NCBI GenBank assembly: GCA_039649115.1
Contig: JBBWZQ010000124.1
Span: 1-20,114, forward strand
From: DATEJJ01 sp039649115
Lineage (GTDB): Bacteria > Actinomycetota > Actinomycetes > Mycobacteriales > Micromonosporaceae
Direction of reading: 5' to 3'
DNA: 20,114 nucleotides
Position numbers and translations under genes: made by a program. Shown in pieces: positions 6,864-14,998 of the stretch (positions within the stretch are counted from its first letter, which is position 1; every line of letters starts with the position of its first letter). The notes beneath the pieces were generated by a model, which saw nothing but the letters and a program-made list of their open reading frames with translations, made no database searches and had not been told where the DNA came from.

Positions 6864-8393
6864 GTGACCGAGATCCTGACCGACCAGGCGTACGAATTCC
6901 TCGCCGGCCTGCAGCGGCGCTTCGGGGCCCGCCGCGACGAGTTGCTGGCCCGCCGCGTTGCGGGTCAGCAGCTCGACTTCCTTCCCGAGACGGCCGCCAT
7001 CCGCGCGGCCGACTGGTCGGTGCCGCCCGCGCCGGCCGACCTGACCGACCGGCGGGTGGAGATCACCGGACCGACCGAGCGGAAGATGGCCATCAACGCG
7101 CTCAACTCCGGTGCCAAGGTGTGGCTGGCCGACCTGGAGGACGCGAACACGCCGCACTGGGCCAACGTGCTGGGCGGCCAGGTCAACCTCTACGACGCGG
7201 TGCGGCGCAGCATCGCCTTCGACGCGCCGGACGGGCGGCACTATTCGGTAGCCGCCGAGGGGCCGCTGCCGACGATCGTGATGCGCCCGCGCGGCTGGCA
7301 CCTGGACGAGCGGCACGTCACCGTCGACGGCCGGCGGACGGTGGCCGCACTGGTCGACTTCGGGCTGTACTTCTTCCACAACGCGCACGAGTTGCTGGCG
7401 CGCGGCAGCGGCCCGTACTTCTACCTGCCGAAGATGGAGAGCCATCTGGAGGCGCGGCTCTGGAACGACGTGTTCGACCACGCACAGGACGCGCTCGGGA
7501 TCCCGCGCGGCACCATCCGCGCGACGGTGCTCATCGAGACGATCCCGGCCGCGTTCGAGATGGACGAGATCCTGTACGAGCTGCGCACGCACGCCTCCGG
7601 CCTCAACGCGGGGCGCTGGGACTACCTGTTCAGCATCATCAAGAAGTTCCGCGACCAGGGCGAGCGGTTCGTGCTGCCGGACCGGGCCGCGGTGACGATG
7701 ACCGCGCCGTTCATGCGCGCGTACACCGAACTGCTCGTCGCCACCTGCCACCGGCGCGGCGCGTTCGCCATGGGCGGCATGGCCGCCTTCATCCCCAGCC
7801 GCCGCGACCCTGAAGTCAACGCCGTCGCCTTGGCCAAGGTGCGGGAGGACAAGGAGCGCGAGGCGGCCGACGGCTTCGACGGGTCGTGGGTGGCCCACCC
7901 CGACCTGGTGCCGGTCTGCCAGGAGGTCTTCGACCGGGTGCTGGGCCCGCGCCCCAACCAGCTGGACCGCCGCCGCGACGACGTGTCCGTCACCGCGGCG
8001 CGACTGCTCGACGTCGCCGCCACACCCGGCACGGTCACCGAGGCCGGGCTGCGCGGCAACGTTTCGGTGGCACTGCAGTATCTGGCGTCGTGGCTGGGCG
8101 GCAACGGCGCCGCGGCCGTCAACAACCTGATGGAGGACGCGGCCACCGCGGAGATCTCGCGGTCCCAGGTGTGGCAGTGGATCCACAATGGAGTACGCCT
8201 GCCGGACGGCACGCCGGTCACCGGGGAACTGGTCCGGCGCATCGAGGACGAGGAACTGGACCGCATCCGGGACAGCGGCGCGGACCTCGACCCCGAGCGG
8301 CTGGCCCAGGCGCGGCAGCTGTTCGAGCAGGTGGCGCTGGCCGACGAGTTCGTCGACTTCCTCACGCTCCCCGCGTACGAGCTCATCGACTGA
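6864..8393 (+). CDS. aceB: Malate synthase (A type)
   Basis: Condenses glyoxylate with acetyl-CoA to malate. The protein has 509 residues, the size of the A isoform rather than the roughly 720-residue G form. Visible signatures are GPTERKMAINALNSGAKVWLADLEDANTPHW (about 70-100), MRPRGWHLDERHV (active-site Arg), GPYFYLPKMESHLEARLWNDVF, IRATVLIETIPAAFEMDEILYEL with the Mg-binding Glu and Asp, LNAGRWDYLFSIIKKF, and NNLMEDAATAEISRSQVWQWI near the C-terminus with the catalytic Asp. Start GTG 6864 was chosen because AGGA (6853-6856) lies 7 bases before it; the TTG at 6858 is too close. The 29-base gap from xanthine dehydrogenase shows no terminator. Placed beside the allantoin genes, its likely job is to consume the glyoxylate released from ureidoglycolate, an arrangement also known in Streptomyces. 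Confidence 0.95.
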   Translation: MTEILTDQAYEFLAGLQRRFGARRDELLARRVAGQQLDFLPETAAIRAADWSVPPAPADLTDRRVEITGPTERKMAINALNSGAKVWLADLEDANTPHWANVLGGQVNLYDAVRRSIAFDAPDGRHYSVAAEGPLPTIVMRPRGWHLDERHVTVDGRRTVAALVDFGLYFFHNAHELLARGSGPYFYLPKMESHLEARLWNDVFDHAQDALGIPRGTIRATVLIETIPAAFEMDEILYELRTHASGLNAGRWDYLFSIIKKFRDQGERFVLPDRAAVTMTAPFMRAYTELLVATCHRRGAFAMGGMAAFIPSRRDPEVNAVALAKVREDKEREAADGFDGSWVAHPDLVPVCQEVFDRVLGPRPNQLDRRRDDVSVTAARLLDVAATPGTVTEAGLRGNVSVALQYLASWLGGNGAAAVNNLMEDAATAEISRSQVWQWIHNGVRLPDGTPVTGELVRRIEDEELDRIRDSGADLDPERLAQARQLFEQVALADEFVDFLTLPAYELID

Positions 8394-8395
8394 GA

Positions 8396-9547
8396 ATGCT
8401 CGACCAGGACGTCTACGACGAGCTGGACCGGCGGCTCGCCCCGGTCGACGCGGCCCTGCGCCGCGACTACCCCGGCGAGGCGCCGGGCCGGCAGCCGGTG
8501 CACACCGTGTACGTGCCCGCCGACCGCCTCCGCGAGGACGTCGTTCCACAGTGGAGTTCGGCGGCGGTCGCGGCGCTCGACGCGCATCCGCCGCCGCCCT
8601 ACGGCGCGGAACTGCGCGAGCGCGTCCTGGCGAAGCTGCGGCGCGAGCCGATCGAGGACCTGCGGGTGGACTTCGAGGACGGGTACGGCGACCGCGGCGA
8701 CGCGGCGGAGGACGCGGCGGCCCGGTTCGCGGCCCGCGTCCTACAGGCTGCCGACCGGCCTCCGTTCGTGGGCATCCGGTGCAAGAGCCTCGACCAGCAC
8801 ACCCGGCGGCGCGCGGTACGCACGCTGGACGTGTTGTTCGACGCGCTGGGGTCGCTGCCCGAGGGGTTCGTGGTGACCCTGCCGAAGGTCAGCGCCCCGG
8901 AGCAGGTCGCCGCCATGGCGGTCCTGTGTGGACGGCTGGAGCGCGCCCACGGTCTGGCCGGCACGCTGCGGTTCGAGGTGCAGGTGGAGACCCCTGCCGC
9001 GGTACTGGGCCCGGACGGCGTGGCCACCGTGGCCCGGCTCATCCACGCCAGCGAGGGGCGGTGTGTCGGGCTGCACTACGGCACCTACGACTACAGCGCG
9101 GCGTGTGGCATCGCGGCCGGGTACCAGTCCATGGAGCATCCGGTGGCCGACCACGCCAAGGCGGTGATGCAGGTGGCCGCGGCCGGCACCGGGGTACGCC
9201 TGTCCGACGGGTCCACCAACGTACTGCCGGTCGGCGACAGCCCCACCGTGCGGCGGGCCTGGGACCTGCACGGGCGGCTGGTGCGGCGCAGCCTGGAGCG
9301 CGGCTTTTACCAGGGCTGGGACCTGCACCCGGCGCAGTTGCCGACCCGGTACGGCGCGACCTACGCGTTCTTCCGGGACGGGCTGCCGGCCGCCACCGAC
9401 CGGCTGCGCGCCTACCTGGACCGCCGGGAGAGCGGGATCCTCGACGAGCCGGCGACCGCCCGGGCCCTTGCCGGCTTCCTGCGCCGGGGCCTGGACTGCG
9501 GCGCGTTCTCTCTCGCGGAGACCGGCTTCACCCTGGACCAGCTATGA
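8396..9547 (+). CDS. CitE/HpcH-like aldolase-fold protein of unassigned function (probable DUF6986 family)
   Basis: The protein has 383 residues and follows malate synthase after 2 bases (ATG 8396). It looks like a member of the HpcH/HpaI aldolase and CitE lyase superfamily, a TIM barrel binding Mg2+ and a small 2-oxo acid. Supporting stretches are EDLRVDFEDGYGDRGD (about 85-100, acidic metal/substrate loop), FVGIRCKSLDQ, FVVTLPKVSAPEQV, LRFEVQVETPAAVLG (metal-ligand Glu) and VGLHYGTYDYSAACGI. I recognise it as the family usually annotated aldolase/citrate lyase family, DUF6986, but no reaction is established to my knowledge. Lying between malate synthase and allantoinase (ATGA overlap with the latter), it should act on glyoxylate, ureidoglycolate or malate/malyl compounds. 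See the findings for the pathway gap it might fill. Confidence 0.8.
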   Translation: MLDQDVYDELDRRLAPVDAALRRDYPGEAPGRQPVHTVYVPADRLREDVVPQWSSAAVAALDAHPPPPYGAELRERVLAKLRREPIEDLRVDFEDGYGDRGDAAEDAAARFAARVLQAADRPPFVGIRCKSLDQHTRRRAVRTLDVLFDALGSLPEGFVVTLPKVSAPEQVAAMAVLCGRLERAHGLAGTLRFEVQVETPAAVLGPDGVATVARLIHASEGRCVGLHYGTYDYSAACGIAAGYQSMEHPVADHAKAVMQVAAAGTGVRLSDGSTNVLPVGDSPTVRRAWDLHGRLVRRSLERGFYQGWDLHPAQLPTRYGATYAFFRDGLPAATDRLRAYLDRRESGILDEPATARALAGFLRRGLDCGAFSLAETGFTLDQL

Positions 9548-10842
9548 GCTTCGATCTCGTGCTGCGCTCCCGCCGGGTCGTCACGCCCGAGGGCGAGCAG
9601 CCGGCCGCCGTCTGTGTCCACGATGGACGGATCGTGGCCGTGCTGCCGTATTCTTCGCCGGGGACGGACCTCGGCGACCTGGCCCTGCTGCCCGGGCTGG
9701 TGGACACGCACGTGCACGTCAACGAGCCGGGGCGCACCGAGTGGGAGGGCTTCGCGTCCGCGACCCGGGCGGCGGCGGCCGGCGGTGTCACCACCATCGT
9801 GGACATGCCACTGAACTCGATCCCGCCCACCGTGACGGTACCGGCCCTGGCCGCCAAGCGAGCCGCCGCCACCGGACAGTCCCATGTGGACGTAGGGTTC
9901 TGGGGCGGCGCGGTACCCGGCAACCTCGCCGATCTGGCACCGCTGCACGAGGCCGGCGTGTTCGGGTTCAAGAGCTTCCTGGTCGACTCGGGAGTCCCGG
10001 AGTTCCCGCCGGTGGACCCGGCGCAACTGGAGGCGGCGGTACGCGCCGTGGACGCGCTGTTCCTGGTGCACGCCGAGGATCCGGCGCAGCTGCGCGCGGC
10101 ACCCGCCTCCCGGCACTACCCCGACTTCCTCGCCTCCCGCCCACCAGAGTCGGAGAACAGCGCGGTGGCGACCGTGCTGGACGTGGCGGCGCGCACCGGT
10201 GCGCGGGTACACATCCTGCACCTGTCGTCGGCGGCGGCGCTGCCGCTGATCGCGGCGGCCAGGCGGGACGGCGTGCGGGTCAGCGCCGAAACGTGCCCGC
10301 ACTACCTGACGCTCGCGGCGCAGGAGATCCCGGACGGCGCCACCGAGTACAAGTGCTGCCCGCCGATCCGCGACTCGGCCAACCGGGAAACCCTGTGGAC
10401 CGGCCTGCGCGCCGGCGTGCTGGACATCGTCGTGTCCGACCACTCGCCCTGCACGCCGGAGCTCAAGCGGCGCGAGGCCGGAGACTTCGCCGCCGCCTGG
10501 GGCGGCATCGCGTCCCTGCAACTCGGCCTGCCGGCCGTGTGGACCGCGGCACGGCAGCGCGGGTTCGGGCTGCCCGACGTGGTGCGGTGGATGGCGCAGC
10601 GGCCGGCCGAGCTGGCCGGGATCGCGGGCAAGGGCCGCATCGCGGTGGGGTACGACGCGGACCTGGTCGCGTTCGCGCCGGAGCAGCCGTTCGTGGTGGA
10701 CCCGGCCACCCTGCACCACCGGAACCCGGTGACGCCCTACGCGGGCCGGCACCTCACCGGTGCCGTCCGGGCCACCTGGCTGCGCGGGGCACCCGTCACC
10801 GGCGAGCCGCGCGGCCGGCTGCTCGTCCGGGGTGCCCGGTGA
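9544..10842 (+). CDS. allB: Allantoinase
   Basis: Opens the hydantoin ring of allantoin to allantoate, using a binuclear metal centre in the amidohydrolase fold. The protein has 432 residues. Metal ligands are all present: DTHVHVNEPGRTEWEGF (His56, His58), GFKSFLVDSG (Lys143, carbamylated in this family), HAED (His176), HILHLSS (His226 region), and SDHSPC (Asp299). ETCPHYLTL and EYKCCPPIRD are typical of allantoinases and separate it from dihydropyrimidinase (hydantoinase), the main alternative. The ATG overlaps the preceding stop (ATGA), and the stop overlaps the allantoicase GTG (GTGA), so all three genes from 8396 are probably translated as a unit. Confidence 0.95.
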   Translation: MSFDLVLRSRRVVTPEGEQPAAVCVHDGRIVAVLPYSSPGTDLGDLALLPGLVDTHVHVNEPGRTEWEGFASATRAAAAGGVTTIVDMPLNSIPPTVTVPALAAKRAAATGQSHVDVGFWGGAVPGNLADLAPLHEAGVFGFKSFLVDSGVPEFPPVDPAQLEAAVRAVDALFLVHAEDPAQLRAAPASRHYPDFLASRPPESENSAVATVLDVAARTGARVHILHLSSAAALPLIAAARRDGVRVSAETCPHYLTLAAQEIPDGATEYKCCPPIRDSANRETLWTGLRAGVLDIVVSDHSPCTPELKRREAGDFAAAWGGIASLQLGLPAVWTAARQRGFGLPDVVRWMAQRPAELAGIAGKGRIAVGYDADLVAFAPEQPFVVDPATLHHRNPVTPYAGRHLTGAVRATWLRGAPVTGEPRGRLLVRGAR

Positions 10843-11960
10843 CCCACTTCGAGACGCTGCCGGACCTCGCCTCCCAGGCGCTCGGCGGGAGCGTCGTCTC
10901 CGCCAACGACGAGTTCTTCGCGGCCCGCGACAACCTCGTCGACCCGCACCCGCCCACGTTCACCCCGCGCACCTTCGGTGCCAAGGGCCAGGTGTACGAC
11001 GGCTGGGAGACGCGCCGGCGCCGGGAACCCGGGTTCGACCACGCGATCGTGCGGCTCGGCGTCCCCGGGGTGGTGCGGGGCGTGGTGGTCGACACGGCGT
11101 TCTTCACCGGCAACTACCCGCCGCACGCATCGGTCGAGGCGTGCGGCGTCGAGGGGTACCCGGGCGCGCCGGAGTTGGCGGGTGCGGACTGGTTCCCCCT
11201 GGTGTCCCGGTCGCCGCTGGCCGGCGACGCCCGCAATCCGTTCACTGTGGACGATGCGCGCCGGGTGACCCACGTCCGGCTGTGCATCTACCCGGACGGC
11301 GGGGTGGCCCGGTTCCGGGTGCACGGCCAGCCGCTGCCCGATCCCCGGTACCTGCCGCCCGGCCTGGTCGACCTGGCCGCGATGGAGTACGGCGGGCAGG
11401 TGGTCGGCTGCAGCGACATGCACTACGGCGCACCGGGGAACCTGATCCTGCCCGGCCTCGCGCGGGTGATGGGAGACGGCTGGGAGACCGCGCGTCGCCG
11501 CGACGACGGCAACGACTGGGTGCTGGTACGCCTGGCCGCGCCCGGGCGCATCCGGCTGGCCGAGCTGGACACCAGCCACTTCAAGGGAAACGCTCCCGGT
11601 GCCGCCGCGCTGCACGGGATGGGGGACCTCGACGAACCGGCCGCCACCTTCCCGCTCCTGCCCCGGACCCGGCTCCAGCCCGACACGCGGCACCGGTTCC
11701 GCATCCGGGACGCGCCGCCCGCCACCCACGTGCGGCTGGACATCCACCCGGACGGTGGCATGGCCCGGCTGCGCCTGTACGGCGAGATCGACCCGGCGGA
11801 GCTGGACGTGCTGGCGCTGCGCTGGTTCAACGCGCTCCCGGCACCGCAGGCGGCCACGGTCGCCACCGTCGACTGTGGACTGTCTCCGGACGCTGGGGCG
11901 GCGCTGGTATCGGCCCGCCCCCTGACAGACCCCGCCGCCCTACCTGCCGCACTCCGCTGA
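10839..11960 (+). CDS. alc: Allantoicase
   Basis: Hydrolyses allantoate to ureidoglycolate and urea. The protein has 373 residues. It contains the two copies of the allantoicase jelly-roll domain expected of the family. The first (about 20-165) has VSANDEFFAARDNLV, KGQVYDGWETRRRREPGFDHAIVRLG and VVVDTAFFTGNYP. The second (about 190-330) has VVGCSDMHYGAPGNLILPG, MGDGWETARRRDDGNDWVLVRL and AELDTSHFKGNAPG. The DGWETxRRR motif is intact in both. It is the last gene of the plus-strand purine operon. Using allantoicase rather than allantoate amidohydrolase means nitrogen leaves as urea, consistent with the urease accessory genes further right. Confidence 0.95.
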   Translation: MTHFETLPDLASQALGGSVVSANDEFFAARDNLVDPHPPTFTPRTFGAKGQVYDGWETRRRREPGFDHAIVRLGVPGVVRGVVVDTAFFTGNYPPHASVEACGVEGYPGAPELAGADWFPLVSRSPLAGDARNPFTVDDARRVTHVRLCIYPDGGVARFRVHGQPLPDPRYLPPGLVDLAAMEYGGQVVGCSDMHYGAPGNLILPGLARVMGDGWETARRRDDGNDWVLVRLAAPGRIRLAELDTSHFKGNAPGAAALHGMGDLDEPAATFPLLPRTRLQPDTRHRFRIRDAPPATHVRLDIHPDGGMARLRLYGEIDPAELDVLALRWFNALPAPQAATVATVDCGLSPDAGAALVSARPLTDPAALPAALR

Positions 11961-12096
11961 GCCCGCGCCACGACAAGGCCGCAGCCGCCATTCGCCGTCG
12001 GTGAACATGAAAGTTGACGTTACCGGCGGGGTACCCGCGCTCCCATCAACCGTTGCGCCCGACAAGTATGTTCGGTCGGCCACCGCCCGTACCGGT
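11961..12096. terminator. Convergent intergenic region; possible weak bidirectional terminator
   Basis: The purine operon and the minus-strand resistance gene end facing each other here, so transcription must stop from both sides. The only compact hairpin I see is GCGGG-GTA-CCCGC (12026-12038), without a T-run on either strand. It is a weak candidate. The stretch 12001-12025 is locally AT-richer. No gene was recognised in this gap. Confidence 0.25.
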
Positions 12097-14049
12097 CTAG
12101 ACACGACGGATGACGTGCAGCAGATATTCCTTGCGGTTGAGCGGATTGTGGTCCGACCGGGGCCGGGTCGGCGCGGCACCCCGAACCGGTCGGTAGTGGT
12201 CGAACGCGCTCTCCAGCACGCCTTCCCCATGGGTCAGCCCGGGCAGCCGCCGCTCCAGATCGTGCACCCGGGCGGCCGCGATGAAGCCGGTCAGCGCGAC
12301 GGACGGGCCCCGGACCTGCTGCGTGTCCATGGCGCCGCCGAGCCGGGCCACCGCGCCCAGGACCGCGCCGAGCGTGTCCGCGGGCCCGTCGAGCTGGAAG
12401 CGGTGGATCGGCTCGCAGACCACCGTGCCGGCCTGGCGCAGCGCCGCCATCGCGACCAGCGGGACCAGCTTGCGGAAGTCGCCCGCGGTGGTCTCCGGTG
12501 ACGTGTAGCCGGCGTGCGTCATGACGACCCGGCAGTCGGTGACCTGCCAGCCGTGCAGCCCCTGCTGGAAGGTATCCCGCAGGGCGTCCTGGATCGCCGC
12601 CCGGAAGTACGGCACCTGCTTGTAGACGAACAGCGGGATCGACTCGACCGCGACGTCCAGCCGGAAGTCGACGCCGCTGTCCACGGCGGCCGGTTCGAGC
12701 CGCAGCCCCGCCGTGGCCAGGAAGGGGTTGCCGTCCTTGCCGAGGTACTCCACGGCGGCGCCGGTGCCGGCCGGGCGCTCGACGCAGATCGTCGTCGTCT
12801 CGCTGAAGGTGACGGCGAGGCCGTACTCGTCCGCCAGCGTCGCCTCGATGACCTCCTTCTGCACCTCGCCGTAGAGCGAGACGGCGATCTCCTGCCGGGT
12901 CCCGTCCAGCCGCAGGTTGATGAGCGGGTCCTGCTCGGTGAGCTGGGTGAGGGCGGCGTGCAGCGCACCCCTGTCGGCGGAGCGGGCGGGCACCACGACC
13001 GTCTCCAGCGTCGGCGGCGCGAAGTAGTGCGGATCCGTTTCCCGGGCAGCGCCGATGGCGTCGCCGATGCGGACGTCGCCGAGCCCCCACAGCTTCCCGA
13101 TCTGCCCGGCGGCGACGAACGGCTGGCGGACCGCCGAGCCACCGTCGAAGACGCTGATCGCGGTGACCCGTCCGACCGGCAGCCGGTCGCGGGTGCGCAC
13201 CGTCCCCGAGAACATCCGGACGTACGCGACCTTCTCGCCGGCCGGACCGCGCTCCACCTTGAAGACGGAGCCCGACACCGGTCCGCCAGCGTCGCCCTCG
13301 GTCGCCGGCAGCAACTCGGCGATGCCGGCCGTCAGCGCGTCCACGCCCGCGCCGGTGATCGCCGACCCGAAGAACACGGGATGCACCAGCACCCGCCGCG
13401 TCTGCTCGGCGAGTCGGGCGTGCAGCGCGCCGTACGAGATGGGCTCGCCACCCACGTAGGCCGCGAGCAGGCCGTCGTCGTGCTCGGTGAGCACGCCGAG
13501 CATCCGGGCGGTGAAGCCGGCATCCGCCGCAGCGGCGGGCACGAAGCGCGCCCCGCGGGTGCCCAGTTCCCCGACCGACCCCATCGGGATGACCGATGGG
13601 GTCAGCTTTTCGCGGATGCTCCGCACGACGCGGTCGTCGCTCGCGCCGCGACGGTCGATCTTGTTCACGAACAGCAGCGTGGGGATGCCGAGGCGGCGCA
13701 GCACCCGCATCAGCACGCGGGTCTGCGCCTGCACGCCCTCGACCGCCGAGATCACCAGCACGGCACCGTCGAGCACCCGCAACGCGCGCTCCACCTCGGC
13801 GATGAAGTCCGGGTGTCCGGGCGTGTCGATGAGGTTGACCGCGACGTCGCCGATGGCGAAGGACGCGACGGCAGACTTGATGGTGATGCCGCGCTGCCGT
13901 TCCAGCGCTAGGCTGTCGGTCTGGGTGCTGCCGTCCTCGACGCTGCCGATCTCGTCGATGACGCCGGCGGCGAACAGCAGCCGCTCGGTCAGGCTCGTCT
14001 TACCGGCGTCGACATGGGCCACGATCCCCAGGTTCAGCGTGCGTTCCAA
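12097..14049 (-). CDS. Tetracycline-resistance ribosomal protection GTPase (OtrA/TetM type)
   Basis: EF-G-like translational GTPase that removes tetracycline from the ribosome. The protein has 650 residues, within the 640-660 range of the family and shorter than EF-G (about 700). G motifs are intact: AHVDAGKT (11-18), RGITI (53-57), DTPGH (75-79) and NKID (129-132). The N-terminus LNLGIVAHVDAGKTSLTERLL, the stretch QQGLHGWQVTDCRVVMTHAGYTSPETTAGDF (about 495-525) and the C-terminal RKEYLLHVIRRV are ribosomal-protection features. YTSPET (515-520) corresponds to the domain IV loop that reaches the drug site (YSPVST in TetM), so the key Pro is kept but the following Val is Glu. Closest remembered relative is Streptomyces OtrA. 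TTG start at 14049 has AGAGGA (14058-14063) at 8 bases. A leader ORF and hairpin lie upstream. Whether it gives resistance cannot be told from sequence. Confidence 0.88.
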   Translation of the reverse strand: MERTLNLGIVAHVDAGKTSLTERLLFAAGVIDEIGSVEDGSTQTDSLALERQRGITIKSAVASFAIGDVAVNLIDTPGHPDFIAEVERALRVLDGAVLVISAVEGVQAQTRVLMRVLRRLGIPTLLFVNKIDRRGASDDRVVRSIREKLTPSVIPMGSVGELGTRGARFVPAAAADAGFTARMLGVLTEHDDGLLAAYVGGEPISYGALHARLAEQTRRVLVHPVFFGSAITGAGVDALTAGIAELLPATEGDAGGPVSGSVFKVERGPAGEKVAYVRMFSGTVRTRDRLPVGRVTAISVFDGGSAVRQPFVAAGQIGKLWGLGDVRIGDAIGAARETDPHYFAPPTLETVVVPARSADRGALHAALTQLTEQDPLINLRLDGTRQEIAVSLYGEVQKEVIEATLADEYGLAVTFSETTTICVERPAGTGAAVEYLGKDGNPFLATAGLRLEPAAVDSGVDFRLDVAVESIPLFVYKQVPYFRAAIQDALRDTFQQGLHGWQVTDCRVVMTHAGYTSPETTAGDFRKLVPLVAMAALRQAGTVVCEPIHRFQLDGPADTLGAVLGAVARLGGAMDTQQVRGPSVALTGFIAAARVHDLERRLPGLTHGEGVLESAFDHYRPVRGAAPTRPRSDHNPLNRKEYLLHVIRRV

Positions 14050-14107
14050 GCGTCATGTCCTCTGCATAGGTGGCAGGTGTCTGGTCGGACATGAACGCCT
14101 CGCGCAT
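14000..14107 (-). CDS. Possible leader peptide ORF of the ribosomal protection gene, 35 codons
   Basis: ATG at 14107 is preceded by a perfect AGGAGG (14112-14117) at 4 bases. The frame reads MREAFMSDQTPATYAEDM... and stops at TAA 14000-14002, overlapping the start of the resistance GTPase by 50 bases in a different frame. Ribosomal protection genes such as tetM are known to be controlled through short leader ORFs, which makes a regulatory role plausible. The peptide has no recognisable domain and the part overlapping the GTPase is constrained by that gene. It may be translated without the product itself mattering. Confidence 0.4.
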   Translation of the reverse strand: MREAFMSDQTPATYAEDMTLGTHAEPGDRGPCRRR

Positions 14108-14158
14108 CTCGCCTCCTCGATCGATCCGCTCTCGGGGGGCAGTACAACAGGCGGCCGC

Positions 14159-14184
14159 CCGGCGGGCAACCGGTATACCGCCGG
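14159..14184 (-). terminator. GC-rich hairpin upstream of the resistance GTPase: terminator of the ABC operon or attenuator
   Basis: On the minus-strand transcript, CCGGCGG and CCGCCGG (7 bp, plus-strand positions 14178-14184 and 14159-14165) pair around a 12-base loop. A competing 6-bp pairing, GCCCGG (14157-14162) with CCGGGC (14189-14194), shares one arm, so two mutually exclusive folds exist. No clear T-run follows; the bases after it read GGCCGCCTGTTGTACT. Position 35 to 60 bases downstream of the permease stop and just before the leader ORF fits either an operon end or an attenuator. The rest of the 14050-14218 gap holds the leader ORF and no obvious -35/-10 pair. Confidence 0.35.
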
Positions 14185-14218
14185 CCTACCGGGCGTCCGC
14201 GATCAGATCCGGGCAGCG

Positions 14219-14998
14219 TCAGCCTTCCCCACTGAGACTGAACCGCGGGACCACCACCGACTCGACCGCCGACACCAGGTTGTAGGCCAGCAGCGACACG
14301 GCCGTCAGCGCCGCCACCGCCGCCCACAGGCTGTCGTAGTCGAACGTGTTCGGCGCCTGGATCATCACCTGGCCCAGGCCCTTGCCCGTCGCCAGCCACT
14401 CGGCCAGCAGCGCGCCGATCAGCGACCCGGCCAGGCCCACCCGGGCGCTGGCGAACAGCGCCGGCACCGACGAGGGCAGCATCACCTTGCGCGCCACCGT
14501 CCACGGGCCGGCGCCGAACGCGCGGCACACATCGACCGTCTGGCGCGACGTCGAGCGCAACCCGAACGTCATCGTGACCAGCGCGGGGAAGAAAACCACC
14601 AGACCGCTGATCACCGTGGTGCCCATCAGGCCGCGCCCGAACACCAGGGTCAGCAGCGGCGTGAGGGCGACCAGCGGCACCGAGCGGAGCACGACCGCCA
14701 TCGGCAGCAGCGCCGGTTCCACGCCGCGCACCAGCACGAAAGCCAGCGCCACGACGACCGCCGCGACCAGGCCGGCGACGAACCCCAACCCGGCGTCCAG
14801 GAGCGTGCGGGCCAGGCCGGACAACAACAAATCTCGATGGGTACCGGCGCCGGCGCCGCTGAACAGGTAACGCACGACCGCGACCGGCGACTTCGCCACC
14901 AGTGGATCGATGGTGAACGCCTGCAGGAACGCGATCCAGATCAGCACGACCACGGCCAGCGACACCAGGAGGTTCGCCAACGGCCGGAGCGCCCTCAC
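14219..14998 (-). CDS. ABC transporter permease, nitrate/taurine/pyrimidine-precursor type (second permease)
   Basis: Membrane subunit of a binding-protein-dependent importer; 259 residues with about six hydrophobic segments, the first at about 7-27 (LANLLVSLAVVVLIWIAFL). The cytoplasmic EAA loop that docks to the ATPase is clear: CRAFGAGPWTVARKVMLPSSVPALFASARVGLAGSLIGALLAEWL (about 165-210). Start GTG 14998 overlaps the stop of the first permease (GTGA). It belongs to the SsuC/TauC/ThiX group by architecture; the substrate cannot be read from the permease. Last gene of the ureFGD-importer operon. Confidence 0.9.
   Translation of the reverse strand: MRALRPLANLLVSLAVVVLIWIAFLQAFTIDPLVAKSPVAVVRYLFSGAGAGTHRDLLLSGLARTLLDAGLGFVAGLVAAVVVALAFVLVRGVEPALLPMAVVLRSVPLVALTPLLTLVFGRGLMGTTVISGLVVFFPALVTMTFGLRSTSRQTVDVCRAFGAGPWTVARKVMLPSSVPALFASARVGLAGSLIGALLAEWLATGKGLGQVMIQAPNTFDYDSLWAAVAALTAVSLLAYNLVSAVESVVVPRFSLSGEG

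Noticed and set aside
9544..10842. Dihydropyrimidinase or D-hydantoinase instead of allantoinase
   Set aside because: The DTHVHVNEPGRTEWEGF and ETCPHYLTL motifs and the adjacent allantoicase gene favour allantoinase.
12097..14049. Housekeeping elongation factor G (fusA)
   Set aside because: Length, N-terminus, C-terminus and the domain IV loop match OtrA/TetM proteins, and it is not next to ribosomal protein genes.
14034..14528. A 164-codon minus-strand frame in the gap before the resistance gene
   Set aside because: Most of it lies out of frame inside the permease gene, and its start has no support; only the short leader ORF has a strong ribosome binding site.
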